64,000 bases of DNA, taken from positions 1-64,000 of the forward strand of contig DCIK01000015.1 of the NCBI GenBank assembly GCA_002315975.1. Direction: 5' to 3'. The translations under genes were made by a program, and so were the position numbers. The notes below the pieces were generated by a model. It was not told the DNA's origin and did no database searches. It saw only the letters and a program-made list of their open reading frames with translations. Of this stretch, positions 54,348 through 62,474 are shown in pieces. Origin of the DNA: Clostridiales bacterium UBA1728 (GTDB lineage Bacteria > Bacillota > Clostridia > Oscillospirales > Oscillospiraceae). Numbering within the stretch: position 1 is the stretch's first letter; each line of letters opens with the position of its first letter.

Positions 54348-55823
54348 ATGGCAGACAGAAGCATTTACGAGGACATTGTTCTCCGAACGGACGGAGACAT
54401 ATATTTAGGCGTGGTGGGGCCTGTCCGCACGGGCAAATCCACCTTTATCAAGCAGTTTATGGAGACGCTGGTTCTCCCGAACATGGAGAATATCTACAAA
54501 TTGGAACGCGCCAAGGATGAGCTGCCCCAGAGCGGCAGCGGACGCACCATAACAACCGTAGAGCCGAAGTTTGTGCCGGAGGAGGCCGTGGCGCTGGAAC
54601 TGGACGGGGTTCAGCTCTCTGTCCGGCTCATAGACTGCGTGGGCTATATGGTGCCCGGCGCTACCGGTCAGTATGAAAACGGCAGCGAGCGCATGGTTTC
54701 CACGCCATGGTTCCCGCAGGAGATCAGCATGAGTGCGGCGGCAGAGGAGGGGACAAGGAAGGTTATTCGGGAGCACTCCACCATAGGTCTGGTGGTGACT
54801 ACAGACGGAAGCATCTGCGATATTCCCCGAAGCGACTATCTTGCGGCGGAAGATCGTGTGATCCGGGAGCTCCGGGAAATCGGAAAGCCCTTTGTTCTGC
54901 TCATCAACAGCGCCGACCCAGAGGGTGCAACAGCCCGGCAGCTTTGCGCTCAATTAGAAGAGAAATACGGCATCAAGCCCCTGTGCGTCAACTGTGCGCA
55001 GCTGACAAAAGCGGATATTTCCGCCATTTTCCGCAGGGCGCTGGGGGAGTTTCCGGTAGAAATGCTGAGCTTTTCCATACCCGGCTGGGTGGAAACCCTG
55101 CCGACAGACCACCCCATCTGCAAGGAGCTCTACGATACCATTCGCAGCGGACTGCGAAATACCCGTCGGATGGCCGATCTGGATGGCTTTCTGGAGGTGC
55201 TTTCCGGTTCGGAACGCCAGCGCGAGGCGCAGCTTGCGAGTGTGAAGCTGGGAGAGGGGCGTGCGGACATTTTCGTTCAGCTGCCCCGGGAGCTATACTA
55301 CGAAACCATCAGCCAGCAGTCCGGCCTGACCATACGGGATGACGGAGATCTGATGACGCTGCTGATGGAATTCAAAACCGTGAAGGGCGAATATGACCGT
55401 ATCAGCGAGGCTCTGCAGTCGGTTCGGGAAACGGGCTACGGCGTTGTGATGCCGGCACCGGAAGAGCTGAAGCTGGAGGAACCTGAGATTGTGCGGCAGG
55501 GTGGCCGCTACGGCGTGCGGTTGAAGGCTTCAGCACCGTCCATCCACATGATGATGGCCAATATCGAGACGGAGGTCAGTCCTGCTCTGGGCGGGGAAAA
55601 AGCCTCAGAAGAGATTATTAACTTTCTGCTGGAGGGCTTTGAGGGAGATACCAGCCGTATCTGGGAATCGAATATATTCGGGAAACCACTCTGCGACATC
55701 GCCAGCGAGGGGGTCGTCACGAAAATCCGCAAAATGCCCATCAACGCCAGAAATAAGCTGCAGCACTCTTTGCAGAGAATCGTGAATGAAGGTAGCGGTT
55801 CTCTGATCTGTATCATTATCTGA
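54348..55823 (+). CDS. spoIVA: Stage IV sporulation protein A
   Basis: SpoIVA is the ATPase that polymerises on the forespore surface and forms the basal layer of the spore coat. The 491-residue length is exact for the family. Walker A is GPVRTGKST near residue 24, the Sw motif and TVEPKFVP follow, then DCVGYMVPGA, and the C-terminus ends in the hydrophobic GSLICIII needed for coat assembly. A ribosome site ACAGGGGG precedes the ATG. Expression is expected in the mother cell under SigE, but I could not identify a convincing SigE promoter. Confidence 0.97.
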   Translation: MADRSIYEDIVLRTDGDIYLGVVGPVRTGKSTFIKQFMETLVLPNMENIYKLERAKDELPQSGSGRTITTVEPKFVPEEAVALELDGVQLSVRLIDCVGYMVPGATGQYENGSERMVSTPWFPQEISMSAAAEEGTRKVIREHSTIGLVVTTDGSICDIPRSDYLAAEDRVIRELREIGKPFVLLINSADPEGATARQLCAQLEEKYGIKPLCVNCAQLTKADISAIFRRALGEFPVEMLSFSIPGWVETLPTDHPICKELYDTIRSGLRNTRRMADLDGFLEVLSGSERQREAQLASVKLGEGRADIFVQLPRELYYETISQQSGLTIRDDGDLMTLLMEFKTVKGEYDRISEALQSVRETGYGVVMPAPEELKLEEPEIVRQGGRYGVRLKASAPSIHMMMANIETEVSPALGGEKASEEIINFLLEGFEGDTSRIWESNIFGKPLCDIASEGVVTKIRKMPINARNKLQHSLQRIVNEGSGSLICIII

Positions 55824-55828
55824 TTCCT

Positions 55829-55861
55829 TGCCGGTGTCCATTGGGGCTCCGGCGTTTTTTG
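55829..55861 (+). terminator. Probable terminator of spoIVA
   Basis: GCCGG pairs with CCGGC across a 14-base loop that can pair further, followed by GTTTTTTG. It lies between spoIVA and the amidase gene. Confidence 0.55.
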
Positions 55862-55884
55862 TAACGAAGCAGGGAGTGAAGAAT

Positions 55885-56604
55885 ATGAAGAGTAAAATAA
55901 GCTCAGGAAAGTATACATATGCGCTGCTTTTTCTCTTGATAGTGCTGGGCATTTATGCGATAATGAAAGAGACAGATACAGATACAGCGATTGAAAGCTT
56001 TGCGCCCAAAGCGGACAGAATCCTGATTTTAGACGCAGGTCATGGCGGCGATGACGGAGGCGCTTCGTCAGCTTCGGGACTGAGGGAGAGCGAAGTGAAT
56101 CTGGATATCGTGCTTCGTATGCGGGAGATCTGCCGCCTGCTTGCCGTGCCCGTTCTGCTTACACGCGATTCCGAAGAGCTTCCGTACCCTGCGAATACAG
56201 TTTCGCTTTCGAGCAGGAAGCTCTGGGATACGCGTAAGCGGGTAGATATGATTAATGAACAGCCGAATGCCATGCTGCTGAGCGTCCACCAGAACTGTTA
56301 TCCGGGGCAAGAGCCCAGAGGTCCACAAATCTTTTATTCTGAAAATCCAGACTCAGTTGAAAAAGCACATCAAATCCAATTTTATATGACTAAGAATCTC
56401 TATCCTGCCAATCGACGAGTTGCTGCACCCATGCCCGATGGCCTTTATATACCCGAACATATTCAATGTCCCGCCATTCTCTGCGAATGTGGCTTTCTCT
56501 CGAATCCCGAGGAGGCGAAAGCCCTTGCCACAGAGGAGTACAGAATAAAGATTGCCGTTATTCTCATGGCAGCATATCTGAATCCGACAGAGGAAACCAT
56601 ATGA
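55885..56604 (+). CDS. cwlD: N-acetylmuramoyl-L-alanine amidase, CwlD-like
   Basis: The 239-residue protein has an N-terminal membrane helix (about 10-28) and an Amidase_3 zinc domain: LDAGHGGDDGGA (His), SEVNLD (Glu), SVHQNCY (His) and CECGFLSNPEE (Glu). CwlD makes muramic-delta-lactam in the spore cortex together with PdaA; its size and the spoIVA neighbour support this over a vegetative amidase. ATG at 55885 follows AGGGAGTGA. Its stop overlaps the radA start by four bases. Confidence 0.8.
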   Translation: MKSKISSGKYTYALLFLLIVLGIYAIMKETDTDTAIESFAPKADRILILDAGHGGDDGGASSASGLRESEVNLDIVLRMREICRLLAVPVLLTRDSEELPYPANTVSLSSRKLWDTRKRVDMINEQPNAMLLSVHQNCYPGQEPRGPQIFYSENPDSVEKAHQIQFYMTKNLYPANRRVAAPMPDGLYIPEHIQCPAILCECGFLSNPEEAKALATEEYRIKIAVILMAAYLNPTEETI

Positions 56605-57959
56605 AATCCAAAACTATTTTTTACTGCACCGAATGCGGTAACGAGACCGGAAAATGGTCCGGTCAATGCACGGCCTGCGGAGCCTGGAACACACTGGTTG
56701 AGGCTCCCGCGGAAAAAAAGTCTAAGTCTATTTCCGTCGCCAAAGCTGCCCGCACCGGTAACAGACCTCAACCTATTACGGAGCTGACCGATGAAGAAGA
56801 GCTCCGCTTTTCCACGGGACTCTCCGAGCTGGATCGGGTGCTGGGCGGAGGCGCAGTGCGCGGTTCGCTGGTTCTGGTGGGCGGTGCTCCCGGTATCGGA
56901 AAATCCACGCTTCTGCTTCAGATCTGCGGCTATCTCCCCGGCGAAAAGATACTCTATGTGAGCGGCGAGGAGAGCTCCCGGCAGCTGAAAATGCGTGCGG
57001 TTCGTCTGGGCGTGAATTCTGCAGACCTCCTTGTGCTGGCGGAAACGGATATTGATGCCGTTGTCCGCGCCGTGGAGGAGTGCAGCCCCAGCGTTCTGAT
57101 TATTGACTCTGTGCAGACCATGTACAACTCTGAGCTCAGCTCCGCTCCCGGCAGTGTCGGACAGGTGAAGGACTGCACTATGACCATTATGAGGCTGGCA
57201 AAGTCCAACAACCTGACCGCCTTTGTGATTGGACATGTGAACAAGGAAGGCGCCATTGCTGGCCCCAAGGTGCTGGAGCATATGGTGGACTGCGTGCTCT
57301 ATTTTGAGGGTGAGCGCTCCATGAACCATCGCGTTCTCCGCGCCGCCAAGAACCGTTTCGGCTCCACCAATGAGATCGGTGTTTTTGAAATGGAGGAGAA
57401 AGGCCTTCGTGAGGTTCCCAATCCCTCGGAGGTTCTGCTTTCCGGCAGACCTGAGAACGCCCCGGGCACCTGCGTGACCTGCGTGATGGAGGGCAGCCGT
57501 CCCATTCTGGCCGAGATTCAGGCGCTGGTCTCCGCGGGAGGGCAGGGGAACAGCCGCAAAACCTCCAATGGTATTGATTTCAACCGGGCTCTTTTGCTGC
57601 TGGCGGTTCTTGAAAAGCGTGGAGGTCTGCACCTGGCGGGCTGCGATACCTATATCAATGTGGTTGCCGGCCTGGAGCTAGAGGAGCCTGCGGCCGATCT
57701 GGCAACGGTTCTGGCCATCGCCTCCAGCTTTCGGGATAAGCCCATCGGCGATGATCTGGCAGCCGTGGGCGAGGTTGGCCTCACCGGTGAGATTCGCAGC
57801 GTAACCTCGCTGGAGCAGCGCCTGCAGGAGATTGCCCGCCTGGGCTTCAAGCGGGTGGTTATCCCGGCAAGCTGCAAAGGCGAGCTCCATATGCCCGCAG
57901 GAATGCAGGTTCTCCGGGTGAAGAATATCCGCGACGCGATCAACGCTATTGTTATTTAA
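56601..57959 (+). CDS. radA: DNA repair protein RadA
   Basis: RadA is a RecA-like helicase that aids branch migration in recombination. The 452-residue protein shows the C4 zinc finger CTECG with CTACG, Walker A GAPGIGKST near residue 96, the family motif KNRFGS, and a C-terminal Lon-like domain with EVGLTGEIRSV. ATG at 56601 follows CAGAGGA and overlaps the amidase stop; a longer upstream frame is a read-through of another frame inside that gene. Confidence 0.97.
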   Translation: MKSKTIFYCTECGNETGKWSGQCTACGAWNTLVEAPAEKKSKSISVAKAARTGNRPQPITELTDEEELRFSTGLSELDRVLGGGAVRGSLVLVGGAPGIGKSTLLLQICGYLPGEKILYVSGEESSRQLKMRAVRLGVNSADLLVLAETDIDAVVRAVEECSPSVLIIDSVQTMYNSELSSAPGSVGQVKDCTMTIMRLAKSNNLTAFVIGHVNKEGAIAGPKVLEHMVDCVLYFEGERSMNHRVLRAAKNRFGSTNEIGVFEMEEKGLREVPNPSEVLLSGRPENAPGTCVTCVMEGSRPILAEIQALVSAGGQGNSRKTSNGIDFNRALLLLAVLEKRGGLHLAGCDTYINVVAGLELEEPAADLATVLAIASSFRDKPIGDDLAAVGEVGLTGEIRSVTSLEQRLQEIARLGFKRVVIPASCKGELHMPAGMQVLRVKNIRDAINAIVI

Positions 57960-57978
57960 TATACATTTCTATTATATT

Positions 57979-58698
57979 ATGATGAACAGAATGGTAAGAA
58001 AGCCCAATTTGCCACAAAACGATGTTACAGCGTTGGCAATGGGTCAGAAATATATACCTCTTTTTTCAAAAGCACTGGAAAGCAGGGGAATAGAGCTGCT
58101 GCCGATTCCGAAAAACCCTTATGTGGATTCTCGTCTGGCGTTTCACGGAGACCTGAGCCTCCTGCATCTCAATGCCCAGATGTTCGCAACCTTAGGTGAG
58201 CCCTATATCCCGCTGCCTGTCTCCTGCTCTTCAATACTTCGTATACGAAATATTGAAGAGGAGAGCGCGCTGAATATCTGCATCATAGGAGATTATGTGA
58301 TCTGCTCGGAAAAGACGGCAGCGATTGTTCCATCCTGGCTGAGGGTCATACCCGTCAGACAGCGTTACGCTCGCTGCAGTGTCTGCATTGTGGATGAGCA
58401 CAGCATCATCACAGCCGACCACGGCATAGCTGTGGCCTGTCAGGGGCTGCTGGATGTGCTGGAGATTCAGGCAGGCCACATAGACTTGCCCGGCTTTGAC
58501 TACGGCTTCCTTGGTGGGTGCAGCTTTAAGCTGAACGCGCACACTCTGGCCTTCACGGGAAGCCTTGCGACGCATCCGGACAAGGAACGCATCCTCGCGT
58601 TTCTCCGGGAGCGCAGTGTGGAGCCCCTTTATCTCAGCGAGGGAAAACTGCTGGATATCGGCTCTGCGATACCGGTTCAGGAGAAATTTGATAAATAG
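57979..58698 (+). CDS. DUF6873-like (GME-fold) protein
   Basis: The 239-residue protein resembles the DUF6873 family, predicted to have the pentein fold of guanidine-modifying enzymes. Conserved-looking stretches are HGDLSLLHLN, a VDEHSIITADHGI segment and LPGFDYGFLGGCSFKLN. No substrate is known. The catalytic Cys/His pair of penteins may be present (His in HGDLS, Cys in GGCSF), but this is a guess from fold. It starts 19 bases after radA, with either of two adjacent ATG codons, and no clear ribosome site. An AT-rich perfect palindrome lies right after the stop. Confidence 0.55.
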   Translation: MMNRMVRKPNLPQNDVTALAMGQKYIPLFSKALESRGIELLPIPKNPYVDSRLAFHGDLSLLHLNAQMFATLGEPYIPLPVSCSSILRIRNIEEESALNICIIGDYVICSEKTAAIVPSWLRVIPVRQRYARCSVCIVDEHSIITADHGIAVACQGLLDVLEIQAGHIDLPGFDYGFLGGCSFKLNAHTLAFTGSLATHPDKERILAFLRERSVEPLYLSEGKLLDIGSAIPVQEKFDK

Positions 58699-58704
58699 AC
58701 TTCT

Positions 58705-58738
58705 ATTTTCAAACAAAATAGTTATTTTGTTTGAAAAT
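58705..58738. promoter_or_regulatory. 34-base palindrome upstream of the xerC promoter
   Basis: ATTTTCAAACAAAATA and its exact reverse complement lie 2 bases apart. The right arm ends 3 bases before the -35 box of the next promoter. No T-run follows, and AT content is very high. It may be an operator for the recombinase gene or a weak terminator for the gene before it. Confidence 0.5.
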
Positions 58739-58741
58739 GTA

Positions 58742-58770
58742 TGGACAAGCCTTTTCTCTTCTGCTATACT
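58742..58770 (+). promoter_or_regulatory. Promoter of the XerC-like gene
   Basis: TGGACA (58742-58747, five of six consensus), 17 bases, TATACT (58765-58770), 24 bases before the TTG start. Confidence 0.65.
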
Positions 58771-58794
58771 CTCCTTGTAAGGAGGCGATCCGTT

Positions 58795-59805
58795 TTGGAC
58801 TACCGTTCGCAGTCCCCCCAGTTGCTCAAGGATTTTCTTCAGTATCACGAAAACATTCTCGACCATTCCAGAGCGACCATAGATGAATATTTTCTTGATC
58901 TTCGAAACTTTTTTCGATATCTGAAGATCCATCGTGAAATTGTATCAACTACTACCCCACTGGATGAAATATCCATTTTAGATGTGGATCTGGATTTTGT
59001 CCGTAAGGTAACTCTAAACGAGGTTTACGACTATCTCTCATGGTTGAGCCGCGATAAGGAAAAGTTTACAAAGGCTCGCAGCGAGGAATACGGCTTGAGC
59101 GCAGCCTCGCGTGCCCGCAAGGTCGCTGCCCTGCGCAGCTTTTATAAATACCTTACAGTAAAGGTACATTTGCTGGACGAAAACCCCATACAGGATCTGG
59201 AGACACCAAAATCAAAAAAGGCTCTGCCGCGGTACCTGACGCTGGAGGAATCCCAGCGTCTCCTCGCCTGCGTTGACGGGCGATATAAAGAGCGCGACTA
59301 TTGTATTCTCTGCATTTTTCTCAATTGCGGATTGCGCATTTCAGAAATCTGCGGTCTGAATATCAGTGATATACGACAAGACCATATCAGAGTGTTAGGC
59401 AAAGGCAATAAGGAGCGTATTGTATACCTGAATGATGCCACCTGTGATGCCATCAACAACTATCTTCTGCGGCGAAAGTTGATAAAAACCGAAGACCACA
59501 GCGCACTGTTCCTCTCCGCAAGAAAGACGCGCATGGCGCGGGAAGGTGTTCATGCCATGGTCAAAAAGGCTTTGCTGACCGCCGGTCTGGATGCCAGTCA
59601 ATATTCCGCCCACAAGCTTCGCCATACGGCGGCCACACTGATGATCTCTCAGGGAGTGGATGTTCGTACTCTGCAGGAGCTACTGGGGCACGAAAACCTG
59701 AACACCACGCAGATCTACACCCATATTGACAACGCTGAGCTTCGCACCGCAGCAAACGCGAATCCTCTGGCAAACTTCGATCCCAACAAAGAAAACGAGA
59801 AGTAG
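58795..59805 (+). CDS. xerC: Tyrosine recombinase, XerC-like
   Basis: The 336-residue protein has the phage integrase fold with LNCGLRISEI (Arg), GKGNKERIV (Lys), HKLRHTAA (His, Arg), GHENLN (His) and TQIYTHI (Tyr). It is longer than XerD in this window by an insert of about 25 residues after the N-terminal domain (SRDKEKFTKARSEEYG). XerC is the normal partner of XerD, and a Clostridia XerC/XerS-like role is likely. The start is TTG, with AAGGAGG at 9 bases; no other start has a ribosome site. No attachment site or cargo genes are seen nearby. Confidence 0.8.
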   Translation: MDYRSQSPQLLKDFLQYHENILDHSRATIDEYFLDLRNFFRYLKIHREIVSTTTPLDEISILDVDLDFVRKVTLNEVYDYLSWLSRDKEKFTKARSEEYGLSAASRARKVAALRSFYKYLTVKVHLLDENPIQDLETPKSKKALPRYLTLEESQRLLACVDGRYKERDYCILCIFLNCGLRISEICGLNISDIRQDHIRVLGKGNKERIVYLNDATCDAINNYLLRRKLIKTEDHSALFLSARKTRMAREGVHAMVKKALLTAGLDASQYSAHKLRHTAATLMISQGVDVRTLQELLGHENLNTTQIYTHIDNAELRTAANANPLANFDPNKENEK

Positions 59806-59814
59806 GACAGAAAA

Positions 59815-61203
59815 ATGGTCTTTTCAACACTCATTTTCCTCTTTGCGTACCTTCCCCTTGTGCTGGGCATCTATTATCTTCTCCCCTTGCGCTGGAGAAA
59901 CGTGTTTCTCTTTCTGGTAAGCCTTTTCTTCTACGGCTGGGGCGAACCGGTTTACATTGTTCTGATGCTTGTGACCATCACGGTCAATTACATCGGCGGT
60001 ATTCTGGTGGATCGTTATCGCGATGAGCCACGAAAAGCCAAGCTGATCCTCACGATCAATACGGTAATCTCCCTTGGATTTCTGGTCTTTTTCAAGTATG
60101 CTGATCTCTTCATCGGCTCTGTGAATGCCATCTTCGGCACACGCTTTGCGCTTTTGGGTCTGGAGCTGCCCATCGGCATCTCCTTTTATACCTTCCAGAC
60201 CATGTCCTACCCCATCGATGTCTATCGCGGCGATGGCCGTGTGCAGCGGAACTTCTGTAGCTTCGGCGCTTTTGTGACGCTTTTCCCTCAGCTGATTGCG
60301 GGCCCCATAGTCCGTTACAAGGACATTGATGATCAGCTGGTTGATCGGGAACACAGCCTTGCAAAGTTTGCCTCCGGCGTGGAGCGCTTTGTGCTGGGTC
60401 TGGCGAAAAAGGTGCTATTGGCCAACGGAATCGGTTCTCTTTGGGACGCCTGTGCCGCTTCTCTGAGCGAGCTGACGGTTCTGGGCGCGTGGATGGGGGC
60501 GGTGGCCTTTGCTTTTCAGATCTATTTTGATTTCTCCGGCTATTCCGATATGGCCATCGGTCTGGGGCGTATGCTCGGCTTTGAGTTTCTGGAGAATTTC
60601 AACTATCCCTACATCTCCAAAAGCATCACGGAATTCTGGCGGCGCTGGCATATGTCACTGGGAACCTGGTTCCGTGACTATGTGTATATTCCTCTGGGCG
60701 GCAATCGCAAGGGACTCGGGCGGCAGATTCTGAACCTGCTGGTGGTCTGGGCGCTAACAGGCTTCTGGCACGGTGCCAGCTGGACCTATCTCCTCTGGGG
60801 ACTCTACTATGCGCTCTTCCTCATTATCGAAAAGCTCTTCCTTCTGAAAAAGCTGGAGAAGCTGCCGGTCTTGGGGCATATTTACACGCTGGTGGTGGTG
60901 CTTTTTGGCTGGGTTCTCTTCCAGCTCAACACCGTGGAGGTGGTTGGAACCTTCTACAAGGCCATGCTGGGTGTGGGTGCGAAATTGAGCTGTGCAACGG
61001 ACTTCTTCTATCTTCGCAGCTATCTCGCGGTGCTGATCGCCTGTGCAGTCTGTTCCACTCCCCTGCCCCACAGGCTTTTTGATAAGTTGCCCGAGGGCAC
61101 CCGACGGGTTCTCTCGCCGCTGCTGATGGTCACTGCGCTGATTATCTGCACGGCAAAGCTCACCAACGACACCTACAATCCCTTCCTGTACTTTATTTTC
61201 TGA
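59815..61203 (+). CDS. MBOAT O-acyltransferase (AlgI/DltB-like)
   Basis: This 462-residue membrane enzyme moves acyl groups across the membrane to extracellular polymers. It has about 10 membrane helices and the MBOAT motifs: a SFYTFQTMSYPIDVYRG stretch, SITEFWRRWHMSLGTW and the catalytic His in FWHGASW. AlgI-type members acetylate polysaccharides. It starts 9 bases after xerC and is followed 11 bases later by a DHHW protein, the usual secreted partner in gut Firmicutes. The acceptor is unknown; wall polysaccharide or teichoic acid are likely. Confidence 0.88.
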   Translation: MVFSTLIFLFAYLPLVLGIYYLLPLRWRNVFLFLVSLFFYGWGEPVYIVLMLVTITVNYIGGILVDRYRDEPRKAKLILTINTVISLGFLVFFKYADLFIGSVNAIFGTRFALLGLELPIGISFYTFQTMSYPIDVYRGDGRVQRNFCSFGAFVTLFPQLIAGPIVRYKDIDDQLVDREHSLAKFASGVERFVLGLAKKVLLANGIGSLWDACAASLSELTVLGAWMGAVAFAFQIYFDFSGYSDMAIGLGRMLGFEFLENFNYPYISKSITEFWRRWHMSLGTWFRDYVYIPLGGNRKGLGRQILNLLVVWALTGFWHGASWTYLLWGLYYALFLIIEKLFLLKKLEKLPVLGHIYTLVVVLFGWVLFQLNTVEVVGTFYKAMLGVGAKLSCATDFFYLRSYLAVLIACAVCSTPLPHRLFDKLPEGTRRVLSPLLMVTALIICTAKLTNDTYNPFLYFIF

Positions 61204-61214
61204 GGTGGCACAAC

Positions 61215-62333
61215 ATGAGAAATAAAAGCTATTCTGCCATCATCACCCTCCTGTTTCTGAGCTTTCTGGCGGTATTTCTCCTATTATCGTTGATTCTGCC
61301 GGACAAAAGCTTTTCTTCCAGAGAGAACCGTTATTTGCAGACTCTGCCGGAATTCAGCTTCAGCCGTCTTTTTGAGGGGAAATTCACCGCGGAATTCGAA
61401 GACTATTGCGCAGATCAGTTCCCGTTTCGGGATCAGTGGATCACGCTGAACGCCCGTTACGAACAGCTTACCGGAAAGAAGCAAACCAACGGCGTTTATC
61501 TCTGCGATGACCGCCTGATCACAACTTTTTCCGCTCCCAAAACCTCGGAGCTCAATCGTCGTTTCGGTGCGGTGCGGCTGCTGGCGGAAGGAACGGAAAT
61601 TCCCGTGCAGCTTGCGCTGATTCCCACGGCAGCGGAAATCTATTCCGAGCTGCTGCCGGAGGGTGCACCCAATGATTCACAGAAGGCGGTGCTTGATAAA
61701 GCGGAGCAGAACGGTCTCTCCCCTGCTTCCATCCTTTCCGCTTTAGCCCGGCACGCCAACGAAGACATATTCTACCGCACCGATCACCATTGGACCACTT
61801 TGGGCGCCTATTATGCGTATACCGCCATCTGTGAGAGCCTTGGATTGGCGCCGCTGGCAAAAGACAGCTTTTCGCCCGAAACCGTCTCCACGGACTTTTA
61901 CGGTACGGCGTATTCCTCCTCCGGCTACACCTGGGTGGAGCCGGATAGCATCGTCCGCTTCGTGGACGCAGATGCGGCAAGCTCTGTGATCAGCTATCGG
62001 AACGGTCAGGCCACGGAGAGCGGTCTCTATCACGAGGAGAACCTGAATAAGAAGGATCAGTACACATACTTTCTGGGCGGCAACAGCCCGGAAAATGTTC
62101 TGCTGGGTACGGACGCGTCCCTGCCGAAGCTGCTGATGATCCGCGACTCCTACAGCGACAGCCTTGTGCCCTTCCTGCTCTACCACTACAGCGAGATTCG
62201 CATGATTGATCTGCGCTACTATCTTGGTTCCGTAAAGGAATATGCCGAAGAGCATGATATGGATCAGATTCTTGTTATTTACAGCGTTGAGAACTTCTGC
62301 AAAGAGAGCAGTGTAGCTGCCATGGCCGGTTAA
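61215..62333 (+). CDS. DHHW-family (AlgJ/X-like) acetylation partner
   Basis: The 372-residue protein has an N-terminal membrane helix (about 8-30), FSSRENRYLQTLPEF and the motif TDHHWTTLGAYYAY near residue 185 that names the DHHW family. Late MIRDSYSDSLVPFL holds the SGNH-like Ser. Such proteins hand the acetyl group from the MBOAT enzyme to the polymer. It is translationally close to the MBOAT gene (GAGGTGG site) and ends with a shared terminator. Confidence 0.85.
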   Translation: MRNKSYSAIITLLFLSFLAVFLLLSLILPDKSFSSRENRYLQTLPEFSFSRLFEGKFTAEFEDYCADQFPFRDQWITLNARYEQLTGKKQTNGVYLCDDRLITTFSAPKTSELNRRFGAVRLLAEGTEIPVQLALIPTAAEIYSELLPEGAPNDSQKAVLDKAEQNGLSPASILSALARHANEDIFYRTDHHWTTLGAYYAYTAICESLGLAPLAKDSFSPETVSTDFYGTAYSSSGYTWVEPDSIVRFVDADAASSVISYRNGQATESGLYHEENLNKKDQYTYFLGGNSPENVLLGTDASLPKLLMIRDSYSDSLVPFLLYHYSEIRMIDLRYYLGSVKEYAEEHDMDQILVIYSVENFCKESSVAAMAG

Positions 62334-62367
62334 TACTGAATGGAAATCCAGTGATTTCCGAAAAAGC

Positions 62368-62416
62368 AAAGAGCTTGTCTCATTTCTGATATCAGTATGA
62401 GACAAGCTCTTTTTCA
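62368..62416. terminator. Bidirectional terminator
   Basis: AAAGAGCTTGTCTCAT pairs with ATGAGACAAGCTCTTT (16 pairs) around a 13-base loop and is followed by TTT. It lies between converging genes. Confidence 0.88.
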
Positions 62417-62474
62417 TTCATCAAAAAGTCAGCCCGTCGAGCGAAAACAGATCAACGGGCTGCTATCTATGCAA

